From NCBI RefSeq assembly GCF_946222045.1, contig NZ_CAMILN010000035.1, positions 1-21,782 on the forward strand: DNA of 21,782 nt, given 5' to 3'. The DNA is from an uncultured Peptoniphilus sp. (GTDB lineage Bacteria; Bacillota; Clostridia; Tissierellales; Peptoniphilaceae). Below are positions 14,920 through 21,782 of this stretch, piece by piece. The notes under the pieces were generated by a model, which was not told the origin of the DNA, ran no database searches, and saw only the letters and a list, made by a program, of their open reading frames with translations. Position 1 is the stretch's first letter; every line of letters begins with the position of its first letter. Made by a program: the position numbers and the translations under genes.

Positions 14920-14939
14920 AATGTGACTTATGTCACATT
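14920..14939 (-). promoter_or_regulatory. Crp/Fnr-family operator upstream of the hemerythrin unit
   Basis: AATGTGAC-TTAT-GTCACATT is a perfect 8-base inverted repeat containing TGTGA-N6-TCACA, the consensus of Crp-type helix-turn-helix proteins. Its centre (14929.5) is about 41.5 bases before the RNA start predicted from the -10 at 14895-14900, the class II activator position. The regulator itself is not in the window. Confidence 0.7.
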
Positions 14940-14969
14940 TCTCTTATATATTATTAAAATTGAACCAAT

Positions 14970-14998
14970 AAAAAAAGTGAGACCTAAGCCTCACTTTA
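14970..14998 (-). terminator. Terminator of yceD-rpmF
   Basis: Minus strand: AAAGTGAG (14990-14997) and CTCACTTT (14974-14981) form the stem, followed by a T run (complement of 14970-14976). It directly follows the rpmF stop codon. Confidence 0.9.
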
Positions 14999-15181
14999 TT
15001 ATTCTGCTTCTGCAACAATTTCTTTGCCTGCATAGTGTCCACAAGAAGGACAAACTCTATGAGGTAATTTCATTTCATGGCAGTTAGGACATTCAACTAC
15101 TGTTGCTTTATTTAATCTGTAAGAAGATGCTCTTCTCTTGTTTTTTCTTTGTTTTGAAGTTTTTCTCTTAGGTACGGCCAT
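14999..15181 (-). CDS. rpmF: 50S ribosomal protein L32 (zinc-binding form)
   Basis: 60 residues, standard length. The N-terminus [20 protein letters not shown] is basic and typical of L32. C31, C34, C44 and C47 (CPNC, then CPSC) are a zinc ribbon, so this is the zinc-requiring C+ version. It starts 2 bases after yceD, and its GAGGAGG ribosome site lies inside the last codons of yceD, so the two are tightly coupled. Unlike many Firmicutes, where plsX and fab genes follow, a terminator ends the operon here. Confidence 0.97.
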   Translation of the reverse strand: MAVPKRKTSKQRKNKRRASSYRLNKATVVECPNCHEMKLPHRVCPSCGHYAGKEIVAEAE

Positions 15182-15183
15182 TT

Positions 15184-15714
15184 CTACACCTCCTCATCTT
15201 TAAATAAATCTAATAACTTCCCAAATCTTGGGTCCACAGTCTCTTCAATTTCTTCTTCCACACAATCACAAGGACCATCATTTAAGTTCTTGCCACAATG
15301 TGGGCAAAGTCCCTTGCAATCTTCGCTACATATATTCTTTCCTCTAATAGAAGTAATTATCTGTGAAAAAATAATTTCTGAAAGATCTATGGAATCATTT
15401 TTAATTTTAAAGTACTCATCTACAGAATCTTCATCATATAGACTTGGATCTTTAAAATTATAAGCAAGATAACTAGTCTCTTTTTCTTTTACAAATTCTT
15501 TGAGACATCTGTCACACTTAGCCTTAAATTTGTAGGAAATATCTAGACAAAGTTCTAACTCCCCTGTCAAATCATGAATATATCCATTGTACTCTACGGG
15601 ATAGATGAGATTGAGATCCTCTAAATTCAAATCTGTGTCATTTTCCTCTAGAATACCCTCAAAGTCTAATCTGATTTCATCAGACGACAAAAAAGTACTA
15701 AGATCTAATTTCAT
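15184..15714 (-). CDS. yceD: YceD/DUF177 family protein
   Basis: 176 residues. DUF177 proteins are almost always next to rpmF and are linked to 23S rRNA metabolism in E. coli and plants. This copy has paired cysteines: CDRC (about 67-70) and [16 protein letters not shown] with a further CDC (about 128-151), the zinc-binding pattern of Firmicutes members. GAGGTGA lies 4 bases before the ATG. It is driven by a perfect consensus promoter (15743-15771) and ends with TAG. Confidence 0.92.
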   Translation of the reverse strand: MKLDLSTFLSSDEIRLDFEGILEENDTDLNLEDLNLIYPVEYNGYIHDLTGELELCLDISYKFKAKCDRCLKEFVKEKETSYLAYNFKDPSLYDEDSVDEYFKIKNDSIDLSEIIFSQIITSIRGKNICSEDCKGLCPHCGKNLNDGPCDCVEEEIEETVDPRFGKLLDLFKDEEV

Positions 15715-15742
15715 TTACTCACCTCAAAAATACATACAAATC

Positions 15743-15771
15743 ATTATAACTTTTAAAATTTAGTCTGTCAA
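15743..15771 (-). promoter_or_regulatory. Strong consensus promoter of yceD-rpmF
   Basis: Minus strand: TTGACA (15766-15771), a 17-base spacer, TATAAT (15743-15748). All twelve bases match the housekeeping sigma consensus. It lies 29 bases before the yceD start. Confidence 0.9.
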
Positions 15772-15782
15772 TACTATATTGA
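15768..15782. repeat. 15-base palindrome over the yceD -35 box
   Basis: TCAATA-CTA-TATTGA, perfect 6-base arms, overlapping the -35 and immediately downstream of ackA. It is operator-like, but short and AT-rich, so it may be chance. Confidence 0.3.
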
Positions 15783-15791
15783 AAATTAAAC

Positions 15792-16982
15792 TTAAACAAG
15801 TTCCTTTGTATCTCTTGCAATCATTAGCTCTTCGTTAGTTGGGATAACAAAAACTTTGATAGCAGAATCGTCAGAAGAAATAAGTTTATCTTCTCCTCTT
15901 ACATTGTTTCTTTCAGGATCAAGTTTGATACCTAGTGATTTTAATCCAGCACAAATTGAATCTCTCATTTCAATAGAGTTTTCACCAACACCAGCTGTAA
16001 ATACAATAGCATCAACGTGATCAAGTTCTGTCATGTAAGAACCAACATAGCCACGAACTCTTTTTTCAAAGATATCAAGTGCAAGTTTTGCTCTCTTGTT
16101 TCCTTGGTCTCTTGCTTCTTCAATGTCTCTGAAGTCACTTGATACACCAGAAATTCCTAGGACTCCTGATTTTTTGTTAATTAGGGTGTTGATTTCTTCT
16201 GTAGAAAGATTTTCTTTATCCATAATAAATGGAAGAATAGCTGGGTCTAAGTCACCACATCTTGTACCCATAGCAAGTCCTTCAAGTGGTGTGAATCCCA
16301 TTGATGTATCAATAGATTTACCATTTTCAACTGCACAGATACTTGAACCATTTCCAAGGTGACAAGTGAGTAGGTTAACTTCATTTACATCCTTGCCAAG
16401 CATTTCTGCTGCCTTGTTAGTGATGTATTTGTGAGATGTTCCGTGGAAGCCAAATTTTCTAATTTTATATTTTTCATAATATTCATATGGAAGTGCATAG
16501 ATGTAGCTTTCTTCTGGCATAGTTTGGTGGAAAGCTGTATCAAATACTGCAACTTGCTTAACATCAGGAAGAAGTCTTTGACAAGCCTTGATTCCCATAA
16601 TGTTAGGTGGGTTGTGAAGAGGAGCTATTTCAACATTATCTTCAATTCCCTTTAGAACTTTTTCGTCAATTACAACAGACTTAGCGAAATCTTCGCCACC
16701 GTGTACAACTCTGTGACCTACAGCATCAATTTCATCAAGTGATTTAATCGCACCGTATTCTTCATTTGTTAGGGATTCCATTACAAGTTCAAGAGCTCTC
16801 TTGTGGTCTTGCATTGGAGTTTCTATAGTTTTCTTTTCCTTGCCAATTGTTTCGTGTTTAATTCTTGAACCTTCAATTCCGATTCTTTCAACTAAACCCT
16901 TTGCCATCACATCTTCAGTTTCCATGTTAATAAGTTGGTATTTAAGGGAAGATGATCCGCAATTAATAACTAATATCTTCAT
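15792..16982 (-). CDS. ackA: Acetate kinase
   Basis: 396 residues, full length. It interconverts acetyl-phosphate + ADP and acetate + ATP in the cytosol, the usual ATP-yielding end step of anaerobic fermentation. Motifs: NCGSSSLKY (7-15), GHRVVHGG (89-96, R91), [10 protein letters not shown] (148-157, catalytic D148), GFHGTSH (178-184, H180), [10 protein letters not shown] (238-247, R240), and [10 protein letters not shown] near the end. GAGGAGG lies 4 bases before the ATG. No phosphotransacetylase gene is adjacent. I see no terminator after it, so some transcripts may run into yceD. Confidence 0.98.
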   Translation of the reverse strand: MKILVINCGSSSLKYQLINMETEDVMAKGLVERIGIEGSRIKHETIGKEKKTIETPMQDHKRALELVMESLTNEEYGAIKSLDEIDAVGHRVVHGGEDFAKSVVIDEKVLKGIEDNVEIAPLHNPPNIMGIKACQRLLPDVKQVAVFDTAFHQTMPEESYIYALPYEYYEKYKIRKFGFHGTSHKYITNKAAEMLGKDVNEVNLLTCHLGNGSSICAVENGKSIDTSMGFTPLEGLAMGTRCGDLDPAILPFIMDKENLSTEEINTLINKKSGVLGISGVSSDFRDIEEARDQGNKRAKLALDIFEKRVRGYVGSYMTELDHVDAIVFTAGVGENSIEMRDSICAGLKSLGIKLDPERNNVRGEDKLISSDDSAIKVFVIPTNEELMIARDTKELV

Positions 16983-17024
16983 ATTTCCTCCTCAGTTTTT
17001 TAAATTTATTAAATATAGTATAAT

Positions 17025-17039
17025 AACTAATAATTAGTT
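17025..17039. repeat. 15-base palindrome between ackA and tmcAL
   Basis: AACTAA-TAA-TTAGTT lies in the 100-base divergent region, next to TATAAT-like boxes on both strands. I cannot assign either promoter with confidence (a TTGACT on the minus strand near 17060 has only a 15-base spacer to TATAAA). It may be a shared operator. Confidence 0.3.
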
Positions 17040-17082
17040 TATAACAGTTGTAGCCATTAGTCAATAATTGGAGATTTAAAAT

Positions 17083-18225
17083 ATGAAAATTGCTTCTATA
17101 ATAGCCGAGTACAATCCCTTCCACAGGGGTCACGCCTATCAAATAAATAAAATAAAAGAAGACTACACAGACTTCATTGTGGTCATAATGTCAGGAAGCT
17201 TTGTCCAAAGGGGCGAGCCTGCAATTATTAATAAATATGAAAGAGCAAGAGTCGCTATTGATAATGGAGCAAGCCTTGTCTTAGAGCTTCCCCTTCCCTA
17301 CGCAACATCTAATGCAGAATTTTTCTCCCTTGGAGCAGTAAATATTTTAAACTCCATGGGGATAGTAGATAGACTTTACTTTGGCAGCGAAGACGACGTT
17401 GAAGTCTTAAGAAGTCTTCAAGAAAAAATTAATAAAAACTTTGATGAAGAGAAGTTAAAAAAATACTTGTCAGAAGGCAAGTCCTTTATAAGGTCTCGTG
17501 AACTTGCCATGGACTTCTTAAGTCCTGGAGAAAAAGAAATTTTAAAAAAGCCCAACAATATCTTGGGGCTTGAATACCTTAAGAGTCTTGAGAAATTAAA
17601 TTCAAGTATAGAGGCTTACTCAATAAAAAGAAAAAATGTAAACCATGACGATGACTTTTCCCTTGATGGCTTTGCATCGGCATCACACATAAGAAGGCTG
17701 GCCTATGAAGGAGAAGATGTCTCAGACTTCTTGCCATCCTATGACTTAGTGGTAGAAAATAAATTAGAGAACTATTTTGAAATCTTTAAATACAAGATGG
17801 TCAGTGAAAAAATAAACTTTAAAGACTACTTTGATTATGAAGAAGGACTTGAAAATAGGATCCTAGAAAATCTTGATGCAAAAAATTTCAAGGACCTCAT
17901 AGAAAAAGTCCACTCCAAAAGACACAGCAGGTCTAGGATAAAAAGACTGATCATAGAAATCCTCTTGGACATAAAAAAAGACTTAATAAAAAATTCTTTA
18001 AAAGAACCCTACACAAGGGTCCTTGCTTGTGACGAAAGAGGAATAGAAATTTTTAAAAAATCAAAAAATAAAAATAGAATTTATTCCTTCAAATCTTTTT
18101 ACGACAAATCAACTGGAATCACAAAAGAGATGCTAGATAAAGAAGTTTTTGCAAGTGACTTGTATAATATAAAATCTGGAAAAATAAAAACAGACTTTAC
18201 CACTGAAGTCTACAAAAAATTATAA
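17083..18225 (+). CDS. tmcAL: tRNA(Met) cytidine acetate ligase (TmcAL, formerly YlbM)
   Basis: 380 residues, close to the family's usual 380-410. It acetylates C34 of elongator tRNA(Met) to ac4C, using ATP and free acetate through acetyl-AMP. Motifs: IIAEYNPFHRGH (6-17, nucleotidyltransferase HxGH), MSGSFVQRGEPA (36-47), LELPLPYATSNAEFFSLGAV (67-86), YFGSE (99-103), and further on NHDDD with SASHIRRL. GGAG lies 9 bases before the ATG. It is divergent from ackA, whose product makes acetate; this neighbourhood is a sensible link but not proof of co-regulation. Confidence 0.93.
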   Translation: MKIASIIAEYNPFHRGHAYQINKIKEDYTDFIVVIMSGSFVQRGEPAIINKYERARVAIDNGASLVLELPLPYATSNAEFFSLGAVNILNSMGIVDRLYFGSEDDVEVLRSLQEKINKNFDEEKLKKYLSEGKSFIRSRELAMDFLSPGEKEILKKPNNILGLEYLKSLEKLNSSIEAYSIKRKNVNHDDDFSLDGFASASHIRRLAYEGEDVSDFLPSYDLVVENKLENYFEIFKYKMVSEKINFKDYFDYEEGLENRILENLDAKNFKDLIEKVHSKRHSRSRIKRLIIEILLDIKKDLIKNSLKEPYTRVLACDERGIEIFKKSKNKNRIYSFKSFYDKSTGITKEMLDKEVFASDLYNIKSGKIKTDFTTEVYKKL

Positions 18226-18260
18226 ACTTTTAAAAATAATATTTTTTTAATAAAGACAAC

Positions 18261-18316
18261 AAAAAACTCTCACCCTAGAAAATCTTAAAATGGATATCCT
18301 AGAATGAGAGTTTTTT
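18261..18316. terminator. Bidirectional terminator, 12-base perfect arms
   Basis: AAAAAACTCTCA (18261-18272) pairs perfectly with TGAGAGTTTTTT (18305-18316). The 32-base loop can fold further through two CTAG tetramers (18275-18278, 18299-18302). T runs on both strands fit the convergent genes ending at 18225 and 18318. The loop is longer than usual. Confidence 0.82.
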
Positions 18317-18317
18317 A

Positions 18318-19070
18318 TTAGTCTTTAGTTTTTCTTATTGCCTCTTCATAAATATTTTTAAATTCCTTTAGGTCCCTATTCCTTACAATATCTTCTGGAA
18401 CATCGTAAACTCCAAGAGAATTTTGCCATGACTCGGTTTCTCCGTCAGGCCTTTTATTTTCTTCTGGAATTAAAATAATAGAATACTTAGTGACCTTCAG
18501 AGAAGTCTTGTCCATAATTTTTTGCGAATCGCAAAGAACATCTAAGCATTCTTCAAGGTTTGGATTTTTTGAAAAACCAACAACTTCTGCACTCACTTCT
18601 TCCTTAAAATTATCAAAATCAAATTCTTGATCTAAGACTAAGTCTTCTCTAGTGACATCCTCAACTGTGTTTAAAGAAATATCATAAGGGAAATTATACT
18701 TTCTCTGAATAGTAGCCCCATATTCCCTTAACTCATCTAATAATCTAATCTCTGTGTTAAATAAAATAGAATCGTAAGTATCTTGTTTTAACTTACCAAA
18801 GCTATCAAAGCCTAACATAAATTTAGTATCCTTACTTTTTTTGCTGCTAAGCCTTACAGTGTAGTAGCCATCCTTAAAATTATAAAAAATCTCATCACGA
18901 TTTAAGTCCAAATCCTTGTAGTGGGTCTCAATATATTTATCAGCAGCCCTATCTGCAAGAAGCCTAGAAATAGGATTTCCGAAAAAAGCAATATAGAAAA
19001 ACAATAAAAATATAGCACAAACAATGCCAAGACCTATAAAAAATTTCTTAAAATTAAATTGCCTTTTCAT
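18318..19070 (-). CDS. Membrane-anchored protein, YfjL-like
   Basis: 250 residues. There is one N-terminal membrane helix (about 10-30, FFIGLGIVCAIFLLFFYIAFF) after a basic start, with no cleavage site or lipobox, so the rest should lie outside the cell. The following FGNPISRLLADRAADKYIETHY and YNFKDGYYTVRL resemble the YfjL/DUF3139-type Firmicutes proteins of unknown function, where a GNP motif follows the helix. This is a resemblance by eye. GGAGG lies 8 bases before the ATG, with an extended -10 promoter at 19101-19109. It is probably a single-gene unit between two terminators. Confidence 0.75.
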   Translation of the reverse strand: MKRQFNFKKFFIGLGIVCAIFLLFFYIAFFGNPISRLLADRAADKYIETHYKDLDLNRDEIFYNFKDGYYTVRLSSKKSKDTKFMLGFDSFGKLKQDTYDSILFNTEIRLLDELREYGATIQRKYNFPYDISLNTVEDVTREDLVLDQEFDFDNFKEEVSAEVVGFSKNPNLEECLDVLCDSQKIMDKTSLKVTKYSIILIPEENKRPDGETESWQNSLGVYDVPEDIVRNRDLKEFKNIYEEAIRKTKD

Positions 19071-19100
19071 GTAAGTTACCTCCAGCTTTTATTTTAGTAG

Positions 19101-19109
19101 ATTATAACA
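19101..19109 (-). promoter_or_regulatory. Extended -10 promoter of the YfjL-like gene
   Basis: The minus strand reads TGT-TATAAT, a perfect extended -10. No -35 is seen; that position lies in the terminator hairpin of the upstream gene. Confidence 0.55.
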
Positions 19110-19110
19110 C

Positions 19111-19139
19111 AAAAAAACTCGAGCTACGCCCGAGTTTTA
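19111..19139 (-). terminator. Terminator of the DUF262/DUF4268 locus
   Basis: Minus strand: AAAACTCG (19131-19138) and CGAGTTTT (19114-19121) form the stem with an inner GC pair, followed by seven T (complement of 19111-19117). It begins 4 bases after the stop at 19143. Confidence 0.9.
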
Positions 19140-19142
19140 GCT

Positions 19143-19982
19143 TTATTTATTATATTGATTTTTAAATTCTCTAAGCCTAGGAACAAATTCCTTATAAAAA
19201 GCATCACTCATTTCAGCATGAAATTTTGCAATTTTCTCCCAATTAGACTTATCTCTCGAGTTTATATTTTCTATTGCAATATCGATAGTTGACATTTTAT
19301 TATCATCTAACCTATTCCAAGAAAGCTTTAGACTTAAATTATTTTCTATGTTTTCTTTATATTTATATAGATAATCAAAAGCTGCCTTATTTGTTTCCTT
19401 GTCAGGCTTATTTAATGTCATAAAAACTTTAGCAGATTTCATATAATAATAACAAGAAATATAAAATCCACTAGTCCCAGTGGTGCCTGCGATCCATGAA
19501 CTCTTTGATCGAGTAACATTCTTAAAGGTTTCATTATCTACGTTCTCTTCTCTAATTATAGGAATAGCATAATTCCAATATTCTTCCTTTATATTTTCTG
19601 GAGTCCTATCAAAATTATCAGAGTCTTCAAAATAAAAAATTAAATTATCAGGATCTTCATCATATAATTCAAATAATTTACTTAATATTCTAATTTTTGT
19701 ATTTGTATTATTATTTGTAGAAACAAAAATATCCTCGTCTATTTTTTCAAAACTTCGCAAGTCATTAGAACTTGTAAAGAAATTAAGTCCTAATATATCC
19801 TTTGGATCTTCTCTAACTAAATTAATTAATTGAGACTTATCTTCTTCATGCAAGATTTCTATTACAAAATTGAAAGCATCAACCCAATTCTTAAAAGATG
19901 ACTCTTCTCCCCTAAAATTAATCTTTAGAATCCTCTTTCCTTTAAGGTCGTAATCATCATCAGCTAAAGAAATATATTCCAC
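19143..19982 (-). CDS. DUF4268-type C-terminal half of a split GmrSD-like protein
   Basis: 279 residues if started at GTG 19982 (poor AGAGAAG ribosome site). The open frame actually extends back without a break to the TAG at 20037-20039 that ends the DUF262 gene, in the same frame. The intervening codons read LYEIWKYPSTNFELQRED, which looks like coding sequence and resembles the IWxYP that joins DUF1524 to the next domain in full-length relatives. The N-terminal part (15-115) resembles an accessory domain found with restriction proteins (SSNDLRSFEKI, then FVSTNNNTNTKIRILSKLFELY). Residues 165-275 fit DUF4268: SWIAGTTGTSGFYISCYY, then FDYLYKYKENIENNL, then LSWNR, then the final W/F-rich helix. 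It is either a pseudogene fragment, a separately restarted subunit, or a read-through domain. Confidence 0.68.
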   Translation of the reverse strand: MEYISLADDDYDLKGKRILKINFRGEESSFKNWVDAFNFVIEILHEEDKSQLINLVREDPKDILGLNFFTSSNDLRSFEKIDEDIFVSTNNNTNTKIRILSKLFELYDEDPDNLIFYFEDSDNFDRTPENIKEEYWNYAIPIIREENVDNETFKNVTRSKSSWIAGTTGTSGFYISCYYYMKSAKVFMTLNKPDKETNKAAFDYLYKYKENIENNLSLKLSWNRLDDNKMSTIDIAIENINSRDKSNWEKIAKFHAEMSDAFYKEFVPRLREFKNQYNK

Positions 19983-20036
19983 ATCTTCTCTTTGTAATTC
20001 AAAGTTAGTGCTAGGATACTTCCAAATCTCATAAAG

Positions 20037-20039
20037 CTA
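20037..20039 (-). other. In-frame TAG splitting the GmrSD-like reading frame
   Basis: The minus strand reads ...GAC CTA CTT GAT CTT TAG CTT TAT GAG ATT TGG AAG TAT CCT... The frame is open for 553 codons before and 297 codons after this single stop. The next stop is TAA at 19143-19145. TAG is the ordinary terminator of three other genes here (ends at 7248, 8072, 15184), so it is not reassigned genome-wide. A single base change or a sequencing error would explain it. Confidence 0.85.
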
Positions 20040-21698
20040 AAGATCAAGTAGGTCTCTTTGCCTCTTTTCTATCTCCTCTTCACCCCAAGAGTCTAATAGG
20101 GCCAAGTCTTGATTCATCCTAATTCCACTCTTCTTAAAACCATGCTTTCCATCTCTCTTTTTCTTAAAAGAAGAATTCCCCATGTCAGAATTGTAACCTG
20201 TAATAGTTAGGTTCCCCAGCTTGTGAATCCATTTTTCGTGAATTTCTTCAGCGTTATCACCCAATTCTTCAAACCAATCATCATTTAATTTTTGTGGCAT
20301 AATGTGTTCAATGCTATAAGTCCCCTCATCTAAGTGATTGTATATGTCCTTAGTCTCAACAGTATTATAATTTTCAATCTTATTAAATAAATAATTTTTA
20401 AACCTGCCACGCATTAAGTAGACTTCTTTGTTATAAAAATTCTCATAAAATTCTTCATCCTTAGGGAACCTTCCAGAATCTCTCTTATTAATTAAGTTAT
20501 ATTTTAATTTATCTACATAATTATCTGTAGACCCATCATACCTTATAATGTCCTTATTTAAATTCAAGAAAATTTTATTTAAAGCATTAGTTCCAACACT
20601 ACAAATATTTCTCCTAAATAAATAAGCTTCAATTGTTTTATAGATTCCAATTAAATCATCAAGACTTAATTTTTCATCGTCATATAAGCTAAAAACTTCC
20701 ATTAGGAAGGGTTCTGTTACAGTAATTTCCATTTTCTTTAAATTAAACATGGATGCATCTAAGTCTTTGTTATTAAAACAACTTTCTCCATCAAGTAGCT
20801 TCTTATAAAACTTAGAGTACCTTAACATATCTTCAAGTAATTCTTCCAAAGAATCATTGTGACTATTAACATATTCTTTAAACTCGAAATAAACTTTAGC
20901 CATAGTTGGGGCAGAAGAAGTCTTTATACTTAAATAATTTCTAACAAAATTATCGATTTTTTTGTTAGTCAAGTCCTCAATCTTTATCCAATATTTTTCA
21001 AAGTATTTATTTTGCTCATCTAGGGGTAAATTCATCAAAATAAAATTTCTTATCTTGTCACCTTCACTAAGAGCAAGACCAGTTGAGTTTAAACTTTCAA
21101 AAATAAGTTGAGCATCATCACCCTTTTCTAAAGTAATGGAAATAACTTGAAGTCTTAAAATTGCAGAATAAATGTCATCTATGTGATGAGCGTCCTTCTT
21201 TAACCTCTCATAAAAATACTTATAATTAATAGTTAAGTTAGAGTTTTCAATGTACTCATCTTCTTCACCAAAAATTAAAGAATGAAGTGCTTTTCTGTCT
21301 CTCTTTACAGGAATAAGTTTTATCCTGTCATCTTCCTTGGCCCACTTGGAAATAATAAACCTTTCCATGATTTGGTTACTTAAGTCCATTTCATTAGAAT
21401 AGGCTTCGCCTTTCTCCACTAACTTGGCAATAGCTAAGAGAAGAAGAGTAACAGTAGTAAGTCTCTGCTGTCCATCAATAATATGATATTCAGTAATAGA
21501 CCCAGCTCCCACAACATCGGAAACAATACTTCCAAAAAAGTGGTTGCCTTCCTTCGTCTTACTTAGTCTTAATAAATCATTATAAAGTTGTTTGCAGTTT
21601 TCAATCTTCCAATCATATCTTCTTTGGTAAACGGGAATAATATACCTATGACTAGGTCCTTCCAGATAAGAAAACAATTGGATTCCATCGCCCTTCAT
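20037..21698 (-). CDS. GmrSD-type restriction protein, DUF262-DUF1524 half
   Basis: 553 residues. The N-terminal DUF262 (GmrS, ParB-like nucleotide-binding) domain has IPVYQRRYDW (21-30) and YHIIDGQQRLTTVTLLLLAI (71-90), with FESLNSTGLALSEGDKIRNF further on. The C-terminal DUF1524 (GmrD, His-Me finger nuclease) domain has YSIEHIMPQ (H465, P468), HKLGNLTITGYNSDMGNSSF (492-511; N496, N503, N508) and the following KKKRDG. Relatives cut phage DNA carrying modified bases (Type IV restriction) or sense phosphorothioates (SspE). Both catalytic regions are intact here. GGAGG lies 5 bases before the ATG. The frame stops at a TAG but continues into a DUF4268-type domain. No partner methylase or defence genes lie to its left; what lies to the right is unknown. 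Confidence 0.92.
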   Translation of the reverse strand: MKGDGIQLFSYLEGPSHRYIIPVYQRRYDWKIENCKQLYNDLLRLSKTKEGNHFFGSIVSDVVGAGSITEYHIIDGQQRLTTVTLLLLAIAKLVEKGEAYSNEMDLSNQIMERFIISKWAKEDDRIKLIPVKRDRKALHSLIFGEEDEYIENSNLTINYKYFYERLKKDAHHIDDIYSAILRLQVISITLEKGDDAQLIFESLNSTGLALSEGDKIRNFILMNLPLDEQNKYFEKYWIKIEDLTNKKIDNFVRNYLSIKTSSAPTMAKVYFEFKEYVNSHNDSLEELLEDMLRYSKFYKKLLDGESCFNNKDLDASMFNLKKMEITVTEPFLMEVFSLYDDEKLSLDDLIGIYKTIEAYLFRRNICSVGTNALNKIFLNLNKDIIRYDGSTDNYVDKLKYNLINKRDSGRFPKDEEFYENFYNKEVYLMRGRFKNYLFNKIENYNTVETKDIYNHLDEGTYSIEHIMPQKLNDDWFEELGDNAEEIHEKWIHKLGNLTITGYNSDMGNSSFKKKRDGKHGFKKSGIRMNQDLALLDSWGEEEIEKRQRDLLDL

Positions 21699-21730
21699 TA
21701 GCTCCTCCAGTTTTTTTATTTATTAATTAC

Positions 21731-21739
21731 ATTTTAACA
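21731..21739 (-). promoter_or_regulatory. Extended -10 promoter of the GmrSD-like gene
   Basis: The minus strand reads TGT-TAAAAT, 33 bases before the ATG, the same nine bases as in front of the thioesterase gene. No -35 match is seen. Confidence 0.45.
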
Positions 21740-21782
21740 TATAAAAAAGGTGCGAGTAGTTCATTTGTATTTTGTTTAATAT

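Noticed and set aside
20037..20039. TAG as a pyrrolysine or otherwise reassigned codon
   Set aside because: TAG normally ends three other genes in the window, and nothing suggests a suppressor tRNA here. A plain nonsense change is simpler.
19143..21698. A complete multi-gene defence island
   Set aside because: Only the GmrSD-like locus is visible; neighbours to the left are housekeeping or unknown, and the right side is outside the window.
21742..21760. ACTCGCACC followed by T run (minus strand) as a terminator of an upstream gene
   Set aside because: The matching left arm is not inside the window, so a hairpin cannot be shown.

Overview
The window is AT-rich, densely coded DNA of a low-GC Gram-positive anaerobe. 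Consistent signs are strong AGGAGG ribosome sites, Firmicutes-type promoters and terminators, a glmS ribozyme, a Cys-type L32 protein, acetate kinase with TmcAL, and an S-layer-homology protein. A Peptoniphilaceae/Tissierellia member (Anaerococcus-like) is my best guess, by inference only. Nearly all of it is ordinary chromosome. I see no tRNA, rRNA, CRISPR array, insertion sequence or phage module, and no gene-free stretch longer than 300 bases (the longest, 8804-9082, holds two promoters and the glmS ribozyme).

Layout. 1-191 (-) is the start of a membrane protein, possibly ComEC, cut by the window edge. 267-1922 (+) is an unusual stand-alone protein resembling the editing domain plus DHHA1 domain of alanyl-tRNA synthetase, with the expected zinc ligands replaced. 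5860-2051 (-) is a tight six-gene operon: M20 dipeptidase, DUF1292 protein, TIGR01212 radical-SAM protein, small P-loop protein, an unannotated 27-residue membrane peptide, and a conserved unknown protein. 7997-5909 (-) holds a cytosolic parvulin and a divergent RelA/SpoT-domain protein. At 8072-10909 an acyl-ACP thioesterase (-) diverges from glmS (+), which sits behind its ribozyme. 10992-12248 (+) is a CNNM/CorC-type transporter. 12305-13595 (-) holds an unknown small protein and a secreted SLH protein.

14872-13735 (-) is a two-gene unit of an unknown protein and a hemerythrin. It is preceded by a perfect TGTGA-N6-TCACA palindrome placed where a Crp/Fnr-family activator would act. 15714-14999 (-) is yceD-rpmF under a perfect consensus promoter. 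ackA (-) and tmcAL (+) diverge at about 17 kb; both products use acetate. 19070-18318 (-) is a membrane-anchored unknown.

21698-19143 (-) is a GmrSD-type (DUF262-DUF1524) modification-dependent restriction protein. Its reading frame is cut by one in-frame TAG (20037-20039) and continues in the same frame into a DUF4268-type C-terminal domain.

Most worth a second look: the amber-split GmrSD protein, the editing-domain relative lacking its zinc ligands with a duplicated linker motif, the Crp/Fnr-like site in front of the hemerythrin pair, the hidden 27-residue membrane peptide, and the RelA/SpoT protein with altered guanine-pocket residues.
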